Source of the DNA: an uncultured Clostridia bacterium
Lineage (GTDB): Bacteria > Bacillota > Clostridia > TANB77 > CAG-508
Direction: 5' to 3'
Length of the DNA stretch: 38,245 nt
Assembly (NCBI GenBank): GCA_947627935.1
Contig: CANQXY010000011.1
Span: 1 to 38,245, forward strand
The notes under the pieces were generated by a model that saw only the letters and a program-made list of their open reading frames with translations, searched no databases and was not told where the DNA came from. This document shows, one piece after another, positions 17,256-26,597 of the stretch. The translations under genes were made by a program, and so were the position numbers. Positions within the stretch are counted from its first letter, which is position 1. Each line of letters begins with the position of its first letter.

Positions 17256-17299
17256 ATAAATTCTCCTTATTTTTATTATATCCTAATTTTATAGTTATA

Positions 17300-20200
17300 T
17301 TATTTTTCTATAATGGTTTGTAAAAATTCTTTTATTTCTTTTAAAGTTTCTTTGTCATTTTTTCCTTCAGTTTTTAATGTTATAGTTGGCTTAATTCCTG
17401 GTGAAAATTTTATTTTATTATTGTATTTTTTAACTATTTTATTTATATCAATATTAAAATTACTTTGCTCAAAATTGAATATAATGCCATTAATTTTGCT
17501 TGCAACTTTTGTAATAAATAATTTCTTACATAAGTTTTTAATTCTTGCTATATCTATTAAATTTTCTAATTCTTTTGGCATATTTCCAAATCTATCTATT
17601 ATTTCATCTATTACATCTAAGATATCTTCTTCTGTTTTACATAGAGCGATATTTTGATATATTTCAATTTTCTGTTTAGTATCTTTTATATAATCTTCTG
17701 GTATATAACTTGTAATATTTAGTTCTATTTGTATATCTTGTTCTTCTTCTATTTTCTTACCTTGCATTTCTTTTATAACTTCTTCTAATAAATTACAATA
17801 AGTATCATAACCTACTTGATCTAAATGTCCATGTTGTATTTCTCCGAGTAAACTTCCAGCTCCTCTTATTTCTAAATCTCTCATTGCTATTTTAAATCCA
17901 GATCCAAATTCAGTAAATTCTTTTATTGCTTTTAATCTTTTATCCGCTTCTTCATTTAATAACTTATCTCTTTTATATGTTATATAAGCATATGCTTGTT
18001 TATTAGATCTACCAACTCTTCCTCTTATTTGATATAATTGTGCTAATCCCATTTTGTCTGCATTCTCTACAATTATAGTATTAGCATTTGGAATATCTAT
18101 ACCAGATTCTAGTATAGTTGTACAAACTAATACATCTATTTTTCCATCAACAACTTGTTTCATTATGTCTTCTATTTCTTTTCCTGTCATTCTACCATGT
18201 GCATATGCTACATTTGCCTCTGGTACTAAATCTGATATTTCTTCTGCTTTTTTTATTATATTTTCTATATTATTAAATATATAAAATACTTGCCCTTTTC
18301 TTTCTAATTCTTTCGTAATTGCTTCTTTAATTACTTCTTCATCATATTCTAATACATATGTTAAAACTGGTTTTCTATCTTGTGGTGGTTCATATATAAC
18401 AGACATATCTCTTATACCAACTATTGACATATGTAACGTCCTTGGAATTGGAGTTGCAGTCATTGTTAAAACATCTACATTAGTTTTATATTGTTTAATT
18501 TTTTCTTTATCTTTTACTCCAAATCTATGTTCTTCGTCTATTATAAGTAATCCTAAATCTTTAAACTCAACATCTTTACTTAAAAGCCTATGTGTTCCAA
18601 TTACAACATCAATTTCTCCAAGTTTTAATTTTCTAATAATTTCATTTTGTTCTTTTGTTGTCTTAAATCTATTTAGAACTTGAACTGTTATAGGAAAATT
18701 ATCCATTCTTTCTTTAAATGATTCATATTGTTGGTCTGCTAAAACAGTAGTAGGTACTAAATAAGCTACTTGTTTTCCATCCATTACTGCTTTAAAAGCA
18801 GCTCTAATTGCAACTTCTGTTTTACCATAGCCTACATCACCACAAAGAAGTCTGTCCATTGGTTTTTCTCTTTCCATATCTTGCTTTACTTCTTCTATAC
18901 ATCTTAATTGATCATCTGTTTCTACATATGGAAAACTATCTTCAAATTCCTTTTGCCAAGTAGTGTCTTTTGAAAATGCAAACCCTTTTACTTTTTCTCT
19001 TTTTGCATATAGTTCTATTAATTCTTTTGCAACTTCTCTTAAATTGTTTTTAACTTTTGCCTTTGTATTTTCCCAATCTTTACCACCAAATCTGCTTATT
19101 TTAGGTTCTTTTTCTCCACCACCAATATATTTTCTTATGCTATCTAGTTGATTTGTTGGTATATATAAAATATCATTCCCTTTATATTTTATTTTTATAT
19201 AATCTTTTGTTACTTTATCTGATGTTATTGTATTTACTCCAACAAATATTCCTATTCCATGGTGTTTGTGTACAACATAATCTCCTATCTCTAAATCAGC
19301 AAATACAACTTTTTGTCCTTCTTTAAAGTCTGATGATAATCTTTTTTTCTTCTTTTTTTCTCCATTTACTAATTCATCTGCAGTAATTACTAATTGATTT
19401 AAATCAAAACATTCAAAACCAGATGAAAGTTTTCCTACTGTCACTAATACACTTTTTAAATTTTGTGTTATTATTGTCTTATTAATATCCTTTTCATATA
19501 TACTTGGTATATTATTTTCTAATAATATCTTTGATAATTTTTTTGCTTTATCTTCTGTAGAACATAAAATAAATATGTTTTTACTTTCTTTTTTGGCTTT
19601 TTTAATTTCGTTTATTAATATATCTATTTCACTATTAAAATAATTAACTTGTCTATACTTAAAATTATATCTATCTACTTGTTTTTTTATAAAATCTTGT
19701 TCTTCTAAATATAAGTTATTTTTTATTTCTAATTTTCCTTCTATGTCTTCAAAATTATACATATTTTCAATTGCTTGAGGAACAACTTTATCTTTTTCTA
19801 ACAAAGATTTTATAATATTTTGATTATCTATTTGTATATTTTCTGATCTCTTAATTATTTTAGATTCTTCATCAACGCATATTAAATATTTATCATTTAA
19901 ATATTCTAATAAGCTTGATTGTTCATCATAAAAGAAGTCAAAATATTTATCTACCTTACTTATATAATCTCCATTTTTTATTATTTCAATATCTCTATTT
20001 ACAATTTCTTGTTGTTTTTGATTATATATATTTTTTTCGATGCTATCACATACATCTCTAATATCTTTTTCTAATATATACTCATGTGAAGGATAAATGT
20101 TTATATTTTTAATATTAGAAGTTGATCTCTGAGAAGATATATTAAAATATCTTATAGAATCTATTTCATCACCCCAAAGTTCTATTCTAACTCCTATACT

Positions 20201-20755
20201 TTCATCAATAGAAATATCTACAATTCCACCTCTAATACTAAATTGTCCTTTACCTTCTATTAATTCACATCTTGCATATCCTAAGTTAATTAATTTTTGT
20301 TTTATTTCTTCTAAGCCATAAGTTTTACCAACTTTAAACTCTAATATGTTTTTGTATAAACTATTTTTTGATATCATTTTTTGCATCAAAGCTTCTATTG
20401 TTGTAACTAATATAATGTTTTTATTTTCATATATATTATTTAATACATCTATTCTTTGATTAAATAATTCTTTGCTTTCAGCAATATAATCATATGTTAA
20501 TATATCTTTTTTAGGAAAAAATACTACATTTTCTGTAAAACATTTTAAATCTTCTAACATTTTTTTAGCTTGTAATTCATTATATGTAATTACACATATA
20601 GGCTTATTTAAAAAACTATTTGTAGCTGCAATAATTTGTACCTTTCCCACGTCAGTTAAGCCCGATATAGCTATCGGACCTTTTTTATCTTTTATATTTT
20701 TTAAGATTTCACAAAATTTTTGATTTTTTCCAAGTTCTCCTATTATTGTATTCAA
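17300..20755 (-). CDS. mfd: Transcription-repair coupling factor Mfd
   Basis: DNA translocase that removes stalled RNA polymerase and recruits UvrA. The chosen start is TTG at 20753-20755 (1151 residues), with AAGGAG 9 nt upstream. The longer ORF starts at another TTG (20800) that overlaps a TATAAT-like box and has no ribosome site. Order of parts: UvrB-like N-terminal domains; RNA polymerase-interacting CarD-like domain (DLEIGDYVVHKHHGIGIFVG); helicase domain 1 with Walker A GDVGYGKTE (K645) and DEEH; helicase domain 2 with VCTTILESGIDIPNANTIIV and QIRGRVGRS; C-terminal TRCF domain. Family length is about 1150-1180. It precedes the trmH-like gene. Confidence 0.96.
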   Translation of the reverse strand: MNTIIGELGKNQKFCEILKNIKDKKGPIAISGLTDVGKVQIIAATNSFLNKPICVITYNELQAKKMLEDLKCFTENVVFFPKKDILTYDYIAESKELFNQRIDVLNNIYENKNIILVTTIEALMQKMISKNSLYKNILEFKVGKTYGLEEIKQKLINLGYARCELIEGKGQFSIRGGIVDISIDESIGVRIELWGDEIDSIRYFNISSQRSTSNIKNINIYPSHEYILEKDIRDVCDSIEKNIYNQKQQEIVNRDIEIIKNGDYISKVDKYFDFFYDEQSSLLEYLNDKYLICVDEESKIIKRSENIQIDNQNIIKSLLEKDKVVPQAIENMYNFEDIEGKLEIKNNLYLEEQDFIKKQVDRYNFKYRQVNYFNSEIDILINEIKKAKKESKNIFILCSTEDKAKKLSKILLENNIPSIYEKDINKTIITQNLKSVLVTVGKLSSGFECFDLNQLVITADELVNGEKKKKKRLSSDFKEGQKVVFADLEIGDYVVHKHHGIGIFVGVNTITSDKVTKDYIKIKYKGNDILYIPTNQLDSIRKYIGGGEKEPKISRFGGKDWENTKAKVKNNLREVAKELIELYAKREKVKGFAFSKDTTWQKEFEDSFPYVETDDQLRCIEEVKQDMEREKPMDRLLCGDVGYGKTEVAIRAAFKAVMDGKQVAYLVPTTVLADQQYESFKERMDNFPITVQVLNRFKTTKEQNEIIRKLKLGEIDVVIGTHRLLSKDVEFKDLGLLIIDEEHRFGVKDKEKIKQYKTNVDVLTMTATPIPRTLHMSIVGIRDMSVIYEPPQDRKPVLTYVLEYDEEVIKEAITKELERKGQVFYIFNNIENIIKKAEEISDLVPEANVAYAHGRMTGKEIEDIMKQVVDGKIDVLVCTTILESGIDIPNANTIIVENADKMGLAQLYQIRGRVGRSNKQAYAYITYKRDKLLNEEADKRLKAIKEFTEFGSGFKIAMRDLEIRGAGSLLGEIQHGHLDQVGYDTYCNLLEEVIKEMQGKKIEEEQDIQIELNITSYIPEDYIKDTKQKIEIYQNIALCKTEEDILDVIDEIIDRFGNMPKELENLIDIARIKNLCKKLFITKVASKINGIIFNFEQSNFNIDINKIVKKYNNKIKFSPGIKPTITLKTEGKNDKETLKEIKEFLQTIIEK

Positions 20756-20851
20756 GATATTGTTCTCCTTTTTAGTGAAACTTACAATATTATATAACAA
20801 AAATACAAAAATTAAAAGTAGTTTTATATTTTTTCCATTTTATCTGTATTT

Positions 20852-20885
20852 TTGACTTTTTATGTTAATTATGGTATAATTTAGT
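20852..20885 (+). promoter_or_regulatory. Strong promoter of the 58-residue peptide transcript
   Basis: -35 TTGACT, 17-bp spacer, and a perfect TATAAT with an extended -10 TGG in front (box ends near 20880). This is among the best consensus matches in the window and drives a short rightward unit divergent from mfd. Confidence 0.7.
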
Positions 20886-20951
20886 TATACTGAGTATACC
20901 CAAAGTCCTTCACAGTATGAATTTTAAAGAAGGCAGAAAGGATTTCATCAC

Positions 20952-21128
20952 ATGTTATCACAAAAACTTTTTTCAATTGACGTTCATTGTAGAACTTGTA
21001 AAGGGAGTTGCTGGGATAGCTCCAGTAATTCAAAAACACAAAAAAATGCCATAGAAAAATTTGGCACAATACCTAACAATTGTGTAATTGGTTCTGATGG
21101 AGTATCTCATTGCCCATTTAATAAGTAA
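20952..21128 (+). CDS. Unrecognised 58-residue Cys-containing small protein
   Basis: I do not recognise it. The frame ATG 20952 to TAA 21126 encodes 58 residues with five cysteines (VHCRTCKGSCW near the N-terminal third, then NNCVIG and SHCPFNK). This pattern suits metal binding or disulphides, but no known motif is certain. There is no signal peptide. An AAAGGA ribosome site lies 9 nt upstream. Support for a real gene is indirect: the stretch sits between a near-perfect promoter and a strong terminator and fills the gap between mfd and topB. It could instead be a regulatory RNA of about 290 nt with a chance ORF. A 45-codon ORF in another frame starts slightly upstream but has no ribosome site that I can see. 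Confidence 0.55.
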   Translation: MLSQKLFSIDVHCRTCKGSCWDSSSNSKTQKNAIEKFGTIPNNCVIGSDGVSHCPFNK

Positions 21129-21139
21129 GAACGTCTTTC

Positions 21140-21180
21140 GGGAGAGCATAGTTTTTCTATCTCTCCCCCTTTCTTTTTTT
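21140..21180 (+). terminator. Terminator of the 58-residue peptide transcript
   Basis: GGGAGAG/CTCTCCC stem (21140-21146 with 21161-21167), extended by ATAG/CTAT after one bulged base, with a TTTTT loop and the run CCTTTCTTTTTTT. It has no T-run on the minus strand, so it serves the rightward transcript only. Confidence 0.85.
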
Positions 21181-23146
21181 AATTTTTTATAACCAACTTA
21201 TCAAATTTAGAATTAATATAATTATCAAGTTTGTCCATAAATATCTTAGGTTCTATTTCTTTTTTAGCAACCATCTCTAATCCTTTTTCCCAGCTTGCAG
21301 TTAATTTTGGATTTAACATATCTGGCATAGAGTTATTTACTATATCATATATTGCTTCACCTTTTTTACTTGGAGTTACAATTTGTGTTTTTTGATTTAT
21401 TTCAATATATTTTATTTTTTCTAATTTCTTAATTATCTCTCCTCTAGTTGCACTTGTTCCAATTCCTGCACCTTTTATTTGTTCTCTTAATTCCTCATCT
21501 TCTATAAGTTTTCCTGCATTTTCCATAGCTAGAATTAAAGTTCCAGAATTATATCTTGTAGGTGGAGATGTTTCTGCATCTTTTGTTAAAAACCTATTTA
21601 TTTCTATATTCTGTCCCTTTTTTAAATCTTTTAAAATTTCTATATTCGTATTTTCATCTTTTTCTTGATTTTTGCTTTCACTTTCCACATTTTCATCTGA
21701 AACTGTGGATTTTTTGTCTTTATTATCTGATTTTAATACTTCTAAAAAACCTTTTTTAGTACATACTTTTCCACTTGCATAAAATTTCTCATTTTCAACA
21801 TTTATAGTCACATTTATTTTATTGTATTCTGCCTGAGGATAAAAAATAGCTAAAAATCTTTTTACTATAACTTTATATATATTTTTTTGTAGTTCAGGTA
21901 ATTTATCATAATTTTCATATCCTTGTCCTGTTGGAATAATTGCATAATGGTCTGTTATTTTACTATCATTTACATATTTTGTTTTTTCTAAATTATTAGT
22001 TGGATATTTTTCTTCTATCATCTTTTTTAAATACCCTTGTATTTCTTCATCTTTAAAGCCTTTAACTATTCCATTTAAATTTTTAGAAATCTCTTTTGCA
22101 ACTGCTTTTGATAAAACTCTTGCATCAGTTCTTGGATATGTAACAAGTTTTTTTTCATATAAATTCTGAATTATATCTAAAGTCTCATCTGGTTTTATTT
22201 TAAACAACTTTGTACATTCATTTTGTATTTCTGCTAAATTAAATAATAATGGTGCATTTTCTTTTTGATTTGATTTTTTTAGTTCTGTTATTATTCCTAT
22301 TTTATTTTCTAATGATTTTATAAATAATTCTGCATCTTGCTTATTTTTAAATCCTGATTCATTATACAATTTTGGAGATTCAAACATATTAGATTTTTCA
22401 TTTACTTTCCATTCTGCTTTAAAAAAGCTTTCTTTATTCCCAAATTCTCCATTTATTTTATAATATTTCGTTTTCTTAAAATTTCTAATTTCTCTTTCTC
22501 GTGATACTATCATACCTAAAACACATGTCATAACACGGCCTACTGATATTGATGCTTTTTCTTCATTAATTGCATTTGCTAACCTTTTTCCATAAATAAT
22601 AGAAAGAAGTCTAGAAAAATTTATTCCAATCAAATAATCTTCTTTTGCTCTTAAATATGCTGAATCTGAAAGGCTATCATATTCTGATAAAGGTTTTGCA
22701 TCTCTTATTCCTCTTAATATTTCTTCCTCTGTTTGAGAATCTATCCAAACTCTTTTCATTACTGCATTTGGATTATGTTTTGCCATCATAAATACTAACC
22801 TTTGTATATATTCTCCTTCTCTTCCAGAGTCTCCAGCATTATATATTTCCTCTACATCTTCTCTATTTAGTAGTTCTTTAACTATATTAAATTGATTTTC
22901 TACAGCAGGAATTATTTCATATTTCCATTCTTCTGGTATAAATGGAAGTGTATCTAATCTCCAAAATTTTAATTTTTCATCATATTTTTCTGGATAACTC
23001 ATTGTTACTAAATGACCTACACACCACGTTATTATCCAATTTTCTGATTCTAAATATCCGTTTTTTCTTGTACTATTTATTTTTAGAGCCTTTGCGAATT
23101 CCATTGCTACAGATGGTTTTTCTGTTATTAATAATTTTTTTGCCAT
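21179..23146 (-). CDS. topB: DNA topoisomerase III (type IA)
   Basis: A 655-residue type IA topoisomerase that decatenates DNA through single-strand passage. N-terminal TOPRIM domain starting MAKKLLITEKPSVAMEFAKA with the acidic motif AGDSGREGEYI. Central toroid with active-site Y337 in VTYPRTDARVL and the GIGTSATRGEII segment near residue 570. The protein ends soon after the toroid, and no C-terminal zinc-finger cysteines are visible, so it is of the short TopB type rather than TopA. It lies 11 bp after the HD gene and is probably cotranscribed with it. Its 3' end meets the rightward small-peptide unit. Confidence 0.93.
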   Translation of the reverse strand: MAKKLLITEKPSVAMEFAKALKINSTRKNGYLESENWIITWCVGHLVTMSYPEKYDEKLKFWRLDTLPFIPEEWKYEIIPAVENQFNIVKELLNREDVEEIYNAGDSGREGEYIQRLVFMMAKHNPNAVMKRVWIDSQTEEEILRGIRDAKPLSEYDSLSDSAYLRAKEDYLIGINFSRLLSIIYGKRLANAINEEKASISVGRVMTCVLGMIVSREREIRNFKKTKYYKINGEFGNKESFFKAEWKVNEKSNMFESPKLYNESGFKNKQDAELFIKSLENKIGIITELKKSNQKENAPLLFNLAEIQNECTKLFKIKPDETLDIIQNLYEKKLVTYPRTDARVLSKAVAKEISKNLNGIVKGFKDEEIQGYLKKMIEEKYPTNNLEKTKYVNDSKITDHYAIIPTGQGYENYDKLPELQKNIYKVIVKRFLAIFYPQAEYNKINVTINVENEKFYASGKVCTKKGFLEVLKSDNKDKKSTVSDENVESESKNQEKDENTNIEILKDLKKGQNIEINRFLTKDAETSPPTRYNSGTLILAMENAGKLIEDEELREQIKGAGIGTSATRGEIIKKLEKIKYIEINQKTQIVTPSKKGEAIYDIVNNSMPDMLNPKLTASWEKGLEMVAKKEIEPKIFMDKLDNYINSKFDKLVIKN

Positions 23147-23157
23147 AATTCTTTCCT

Positions 23158-23931
23158 TTATTTTAATTTTTGCTTTATATATTCATTTGCTTGTTCTTTT
23201 AAATAATTTACTCTATCATTAGTAATTTTATCTTTATAATTAACTCTACCTATTAATTTATTTATATAGTCTTCTTTTTTTATTATTTCTAAAGATATTT
23301 TAAAATTTATATCATATACATATGCAATCCAAGTAATCATACAATCTATATTTGTTTTTACATCTGAATAATTTATATATTTTTCTTCTAACATCTGTTT
23401 AAATATATCATCTGATATTTTTTCATTTTCTATATTTTCTGCTGGAAACCATACTGCATCTTCTAGCTTAGCATTTGATATAATATTAAAGATATCTAAT
23501 TTATCTGCATCTCTTATTATCTTAGCATGAAGTAATTCTCTATCATTTAATCCTTCTTCTATTGTTTTTCTATTGTGATTTTTTATTGCTAAATATATTA
23601 TTTTATCATAATCTTTTTCTTTTAAAAATTTCCTTATTAAATTTTGTTCAAATAATACTTCTATTCCTTTTAATCCATGATCTATACTTTTGCTATCATT
23701 AAATGTATTATATATTCTTAATTGTTCAAATCTACCTATATCATGTAAAAAACCTATTAATTCTGCTAGATTTATATCTTCTTGTGATAAGTTTAAATTT
23801 TTAGCTATCAATTTAGCATTATTTGCAACTCTTAATATATGTTCTCTTTTTAATATTACTTTAGGATTTTCGTTATCATATTTTTGTATATATTTTTTTA
23901 AAAACTCTCTTGTCTTCTCTATATCTATCAT
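23158..23931 (-). CDS. HD-domain phosphohydrolase
   Basis: A 257-residue HD-superfamily protein. The metal ligands are visible in order: H31 (KREHILRV), H63-D64 in LIGFLHDIGRFEQL, further His in DHGLKG and KNHNRKTIEEG, and Asp in IIRDADKLDIFN. Enzymes of this kind hydrolyse phosphate esters of nucleotides or nucleic acids, but the substrate cannot be inferred. It is the first gene of a two-gene unit with topB (11-bp gap) and has its own promoter 17 bp upstream. It is divergent from leuS. Confidence 0.88.
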   Translation of the reverse strand: MIDIEKTREFLKKYIQKYDNENPKVILKREHILRVANNAKLIAKNLNLSQEDINLAELIGFLHDIGRFEQLRIYNTFNDSKSIDHGLKGIEVLFEQNLIRKFLKEKDYDKIIYLAIKNHNRKTIEEGLNDRELLHAKIIRDADKLDIFNIISNAKLEDAVWFPAENIENEKISDDIFKQMLEEKYINYSDVKTNIDCMITWIAYVYDINFKISLEIIKKEDYINKLIGRVNYKDKITNDRVNYLKEQANEYIKQKLK

Positions 23932-23947
23932 TTATATCACCTTGGAA

Positions 23948-23976
23948 ATTGTATCATTTATATAATAATATTTCAA
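23948..23976 (-). promoter_or_regulatory. Promoter of the HD hydrolase-topB unit
   Basis: On the minus strand, -35 TTGAAA (23971-23976), 17-bp spacer, -10 TACAAT (23948-23953) with an extended -10 TGA. Confidence 0.7.
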
Positions 23977-24017
23977 GAAAATATACTATATATTTTTTTA
24001 AAAATAGTTTAAATTTA

Positions 24018-24046
24018 TTGAAACTTTGCCCATTTTAGTATATAAT
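24018..24046 (+). promoter_or_regulatory. Promoter of leuS
   Basis: -35 TTGAAA (24018-24023) and -10 TATAAT (24041-24046) 17 bp apart. The ATG lies only 30 nt after the -10, so there is no room for a T-box leader. Confidence 0.75.
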
Positions 24047-24076
24047 ATTTTCATTGATATGAAAGGGGCAATTTAC

Positions 24077-26470
24077 ATGGGATATAACTTTATAGAAATT
24101 GAAAAAAAATGGCAAGAATATTGGGATGAACATGAAACATTTAAAACAGATGTATGGGATTTTTCTAAACCTAAATATTATGCACTTGATATGTTTCCTT
24201 ATCCATCAGGTCAAGGTCTTCATGTAGGACATCCAGAAGGATATACTGCAACAGATATATTGTCTAGAATGAAAAGAATGCAAGGATATAATGTATTACA
24301 TCCAATGGGTTGGGATGCATTTGGTCTTCCAGCAGAACAATATGCAATTAAAACTGGCAATCATCCAGATGGCTTTACTAAAAATAATATAAATACTTTT
24401 AAAAAGCAATTAAAAATGCTTGGGCTTTCTTTTGATTGGAGTAAAGAAATTTCTACTTGTGATCCTAGTTATTATAAATGGACTCAATGGATTTTCAAAC
24501 AATTATTTAATGATGGTTTAGCAAAACTTATAGACATGCCTGTTAATTGGTGTGAAGAATTAGGTACAGTTCTAGCAAATGACGAAGTTATAAATGGAAA
24601 AAGTGAAAGAGGAGGCTTTCCTGTTGTTCGTAAAAATATGAAACAATGGGTATTAGATATACCAAGCTATGCTGAAACTTTACTTTCTGGATTAGATGAA
24701 TTAGACTGGCCTGAATCAACAAAAGAAATTCAACGTAATTGGATAGGAAAATCAGAAGGTGCTGAAGTTAAATTTAAAGTAGATGGATTTGATAAAGAAT
24801 TTACTGTATTTACAACAAGACCAGATACATTATTTGGTGCTACATATTGTGTATTAGCTCCAGAACTTAATTTAGTTGATGAAATTACTACACCTAATCA
24901 AAAAGATGCAGTAGAAGAATATAAGAAGTTAGCCGCTTCAAAATCTGATTTGGAAAGAACAGAATTAAACAAAGACAAAACTGGAGTATTTACAGGAAGT
25001 TATGCAATAAATCCTGTAAATGGTAAAAAAATTCCAATTTGGATTTCTGATTATGTTTTAGCAACTTATGGAACAGGCTGTATTATGGCTGTTCCTGCAC
25101 ATGATCAAAGAGATTATGAGTTTGCTACAAAATTTGGAATTGATATTATACCAGTTTTAGAAGGTGGAGATATTAAAAAAGAAGCTTTTGTTGGAGATGG
25201 AAAACATATTAATTCTGACTTTTTAAATGGTTTAGATAAACAAAACGCTATAGATAAAATGATTTCTTGGCTTGAAGAAAAAAATATAGGTAAGAAAAAA
25301 ATAAATTATAAACTTCGTGAATGGATATTTGCAAGACAACGTTATTGGGGAGAACCTATTCCTATACTTTATGATGATAATGAAAATATGATTGTTCTGC
25401 AAGATTCAAGCTTACCTTTAATACTTCCAGAACTTGAAGATTATGCTCCATCTAAAACAGGCTCTTCTCCTTTGGAAAAGGCTACAGATTGGGTAAATGT
25501 TTCTTTAGATGGAAAACACTTTAAAAGAGAGACTAGTACAATGCCAGGAAGTGCAGGTTCTAGTTGGTATTTCTTAAGATATATTGATCCAAATAATGAA
25601 AACGAATTAGCAGATAAAAAACTATTAGAACATTGGCTTCCAGTTGATATATATATGGGTGGCCCAGAACATGCTGTTGGACATTTATTATATTCTAGAT
25701 TTTGGAATAACTATTTATATAATAAAGGAGTTGTTCCTGTAAAAGAACCATTTGCTAAACTTCGTCATCAAGGTATGATTCTAGGACCTAATGGTGAAAA
25801 AATGAGTAAATCAAAAGGAAATGTAATAAATCCTGATGACATGGTAAAAGAATATGGCGCAGATTCATTAAGAATATATGAAATGTTTATGGGACCAATT
25901 GAAAGTTCTAAACCTTGGGACCCAAATGGTATAGAAGGTTCTAAAAAATTCCTAGACAGAGTTTGGAGATTATATGCTGAATCTAATAAAATACAAAATA
26001 AAGAAAATTCTTCTTTAGAAAAATTATATCATTTTACAGTAAAAAAAGTTACTAAAGATTATGAAACTATGAATTATAATACAGCAATTAGTCAAATGAT
26101 GATATTTATAAATACTGTAAACAAAGAAGATGTATTTCCTAAAGAATATGCAGAAGGATTTTTAAAATTATTAAATCCAGTTGCACCACATATAACAGAA
26201 GAACTTTGGAATACTGTACTTGGGCATAATAATACAATATCATATGAACCTTGGCCAAAATATGATGAATCAAAAACTAAAAACGATACATTTAATTTAC
26301 CAATTCAAGTTAATGGTAAATTAAGAAATTCTATTGATATTGAATTTAATTTACCAGAAGAAGAAATTAAAAAATTAGTACATGAAAAAATGGATAATTA
26401 TCTATCTGATAAAACTGTTATAAAAGAAATATATGTTAAAAATAGAATTTATAATATTGTAGTTAAATAA
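24077..26470 (+). CDS. leuS: Leucyl-tRNA synthetase
   Basis: Charges tRNA-Leu in the cytoplasm. The ATG at 24077 (797 residues, start [19 protein letters not shown]) has AAAGGGG upstream. The longer ORF begins inside the promoter and is excluded. Class I hallmarks: HIGH variant HVGH (49-52) in [13 protein letters not shown], a CP1 editing domain at about 220-400 with [12 protein letters not shown] and [12 protein letters not shown], and KMSKS (575-579) in [16 protein letters not shown]. The C-terminus has the anticodon-binding domain and the LeuRS-specific end with QVNGKLR. Length is close to the bacterial norm. Single-gene unit with a consensus promoter and strong terminator. Confidence 0.97.
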   Translation: MGYNFIEIEKKWQEYWDEHETFKTDVWDFSKPKYYALDMFPYPSGQGLHVGHPEGYTATDILSRMKRMQGYNVLHPMGWDAFGLPAEQYAIKTGNHPDGFTKNNINTFKKQLKMLGLSFDWSKEISTCDPSYYKWTQWIFKQLFNDGLAKLIDMPVNWCEELGTVLANDEVINGKSERGGFPVVRKNMKQWVLDIPSYAETLLSGLDELDWPESTKEIQRNWIGKSEGAEVKFKVDGFDKEFTVFTTRPDTLFGATYCVLAPELNLVDEITTPNQKDAVEEYKKLAASKSDLERTELNKDKTGVFTGSYAINPVNGKKIPIWISDYVLATYGTGCIMAVPAHDQRDYEFATKFGIDIIPVLEGGDIKKEAFVGDGKHINSDFLNGLDKQNAIDKMISWLEEKNIGKKKINYKLREWIFARQRYWGEPIPILYDDNENMIVLQDSSLPLILPELEDYAPSKTGSSPLEKATDWVNVSLDGKHFKRETSTMPGSAGSSWYFLRYIDPNNENELADKKLLEHWLPVDIYMGGPEHAVGHLLYSRFWNNYLYNKGVVPVKEPFAKLRHQGMILGPNGEKMSKSKGNVINPDDMVKEYGADSLRIYEMFMGPIESSKPWDPNGIEGSKKFLDRVWRLYAESNKIQNKENSSLEKLYHFTVKKVTKDYETMNYNTAISQMMIFINTVNKEDVFPKEYAEGFLKLLNPVAPHITEELWNTVLGHNNTISYEPWPKYDESKTKNDTFNLPIQVNGKLRNSIDIEFNLPEEEIKKLVHEKMDNYLSDKTVIKEIYVKNRIYNIVVK

Positions 26471-26474
26471 ACAG

Positions 26475-26508
26475 GAAAGCTATAGCTTAACTATAGCTTT
26501 CTTTTTTT
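26475..26508 (+). terminator. Terminator of leuS
   Basis: An 11-bp perfect stem GAAAGCTATAG/CTATAGCTTTC (26475-26485 with 26491-26501), 5-nt loop, then seven T. Confidence 0.92.
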
Positions 26509-26597
26509 GTCATAAAAATGTAATAAATATTTAATACTAATGAAATACACTTTTATAAATTATATTGTATAATATTATTGTAATAAGGAGAATTGTA

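Noticed and set aside
20881..21069. 62-residue leftward ORF between mfd and topB
   Set aside because: No ribosome site, and it lies antisense to the transcript that has a strong promoter and terminator.
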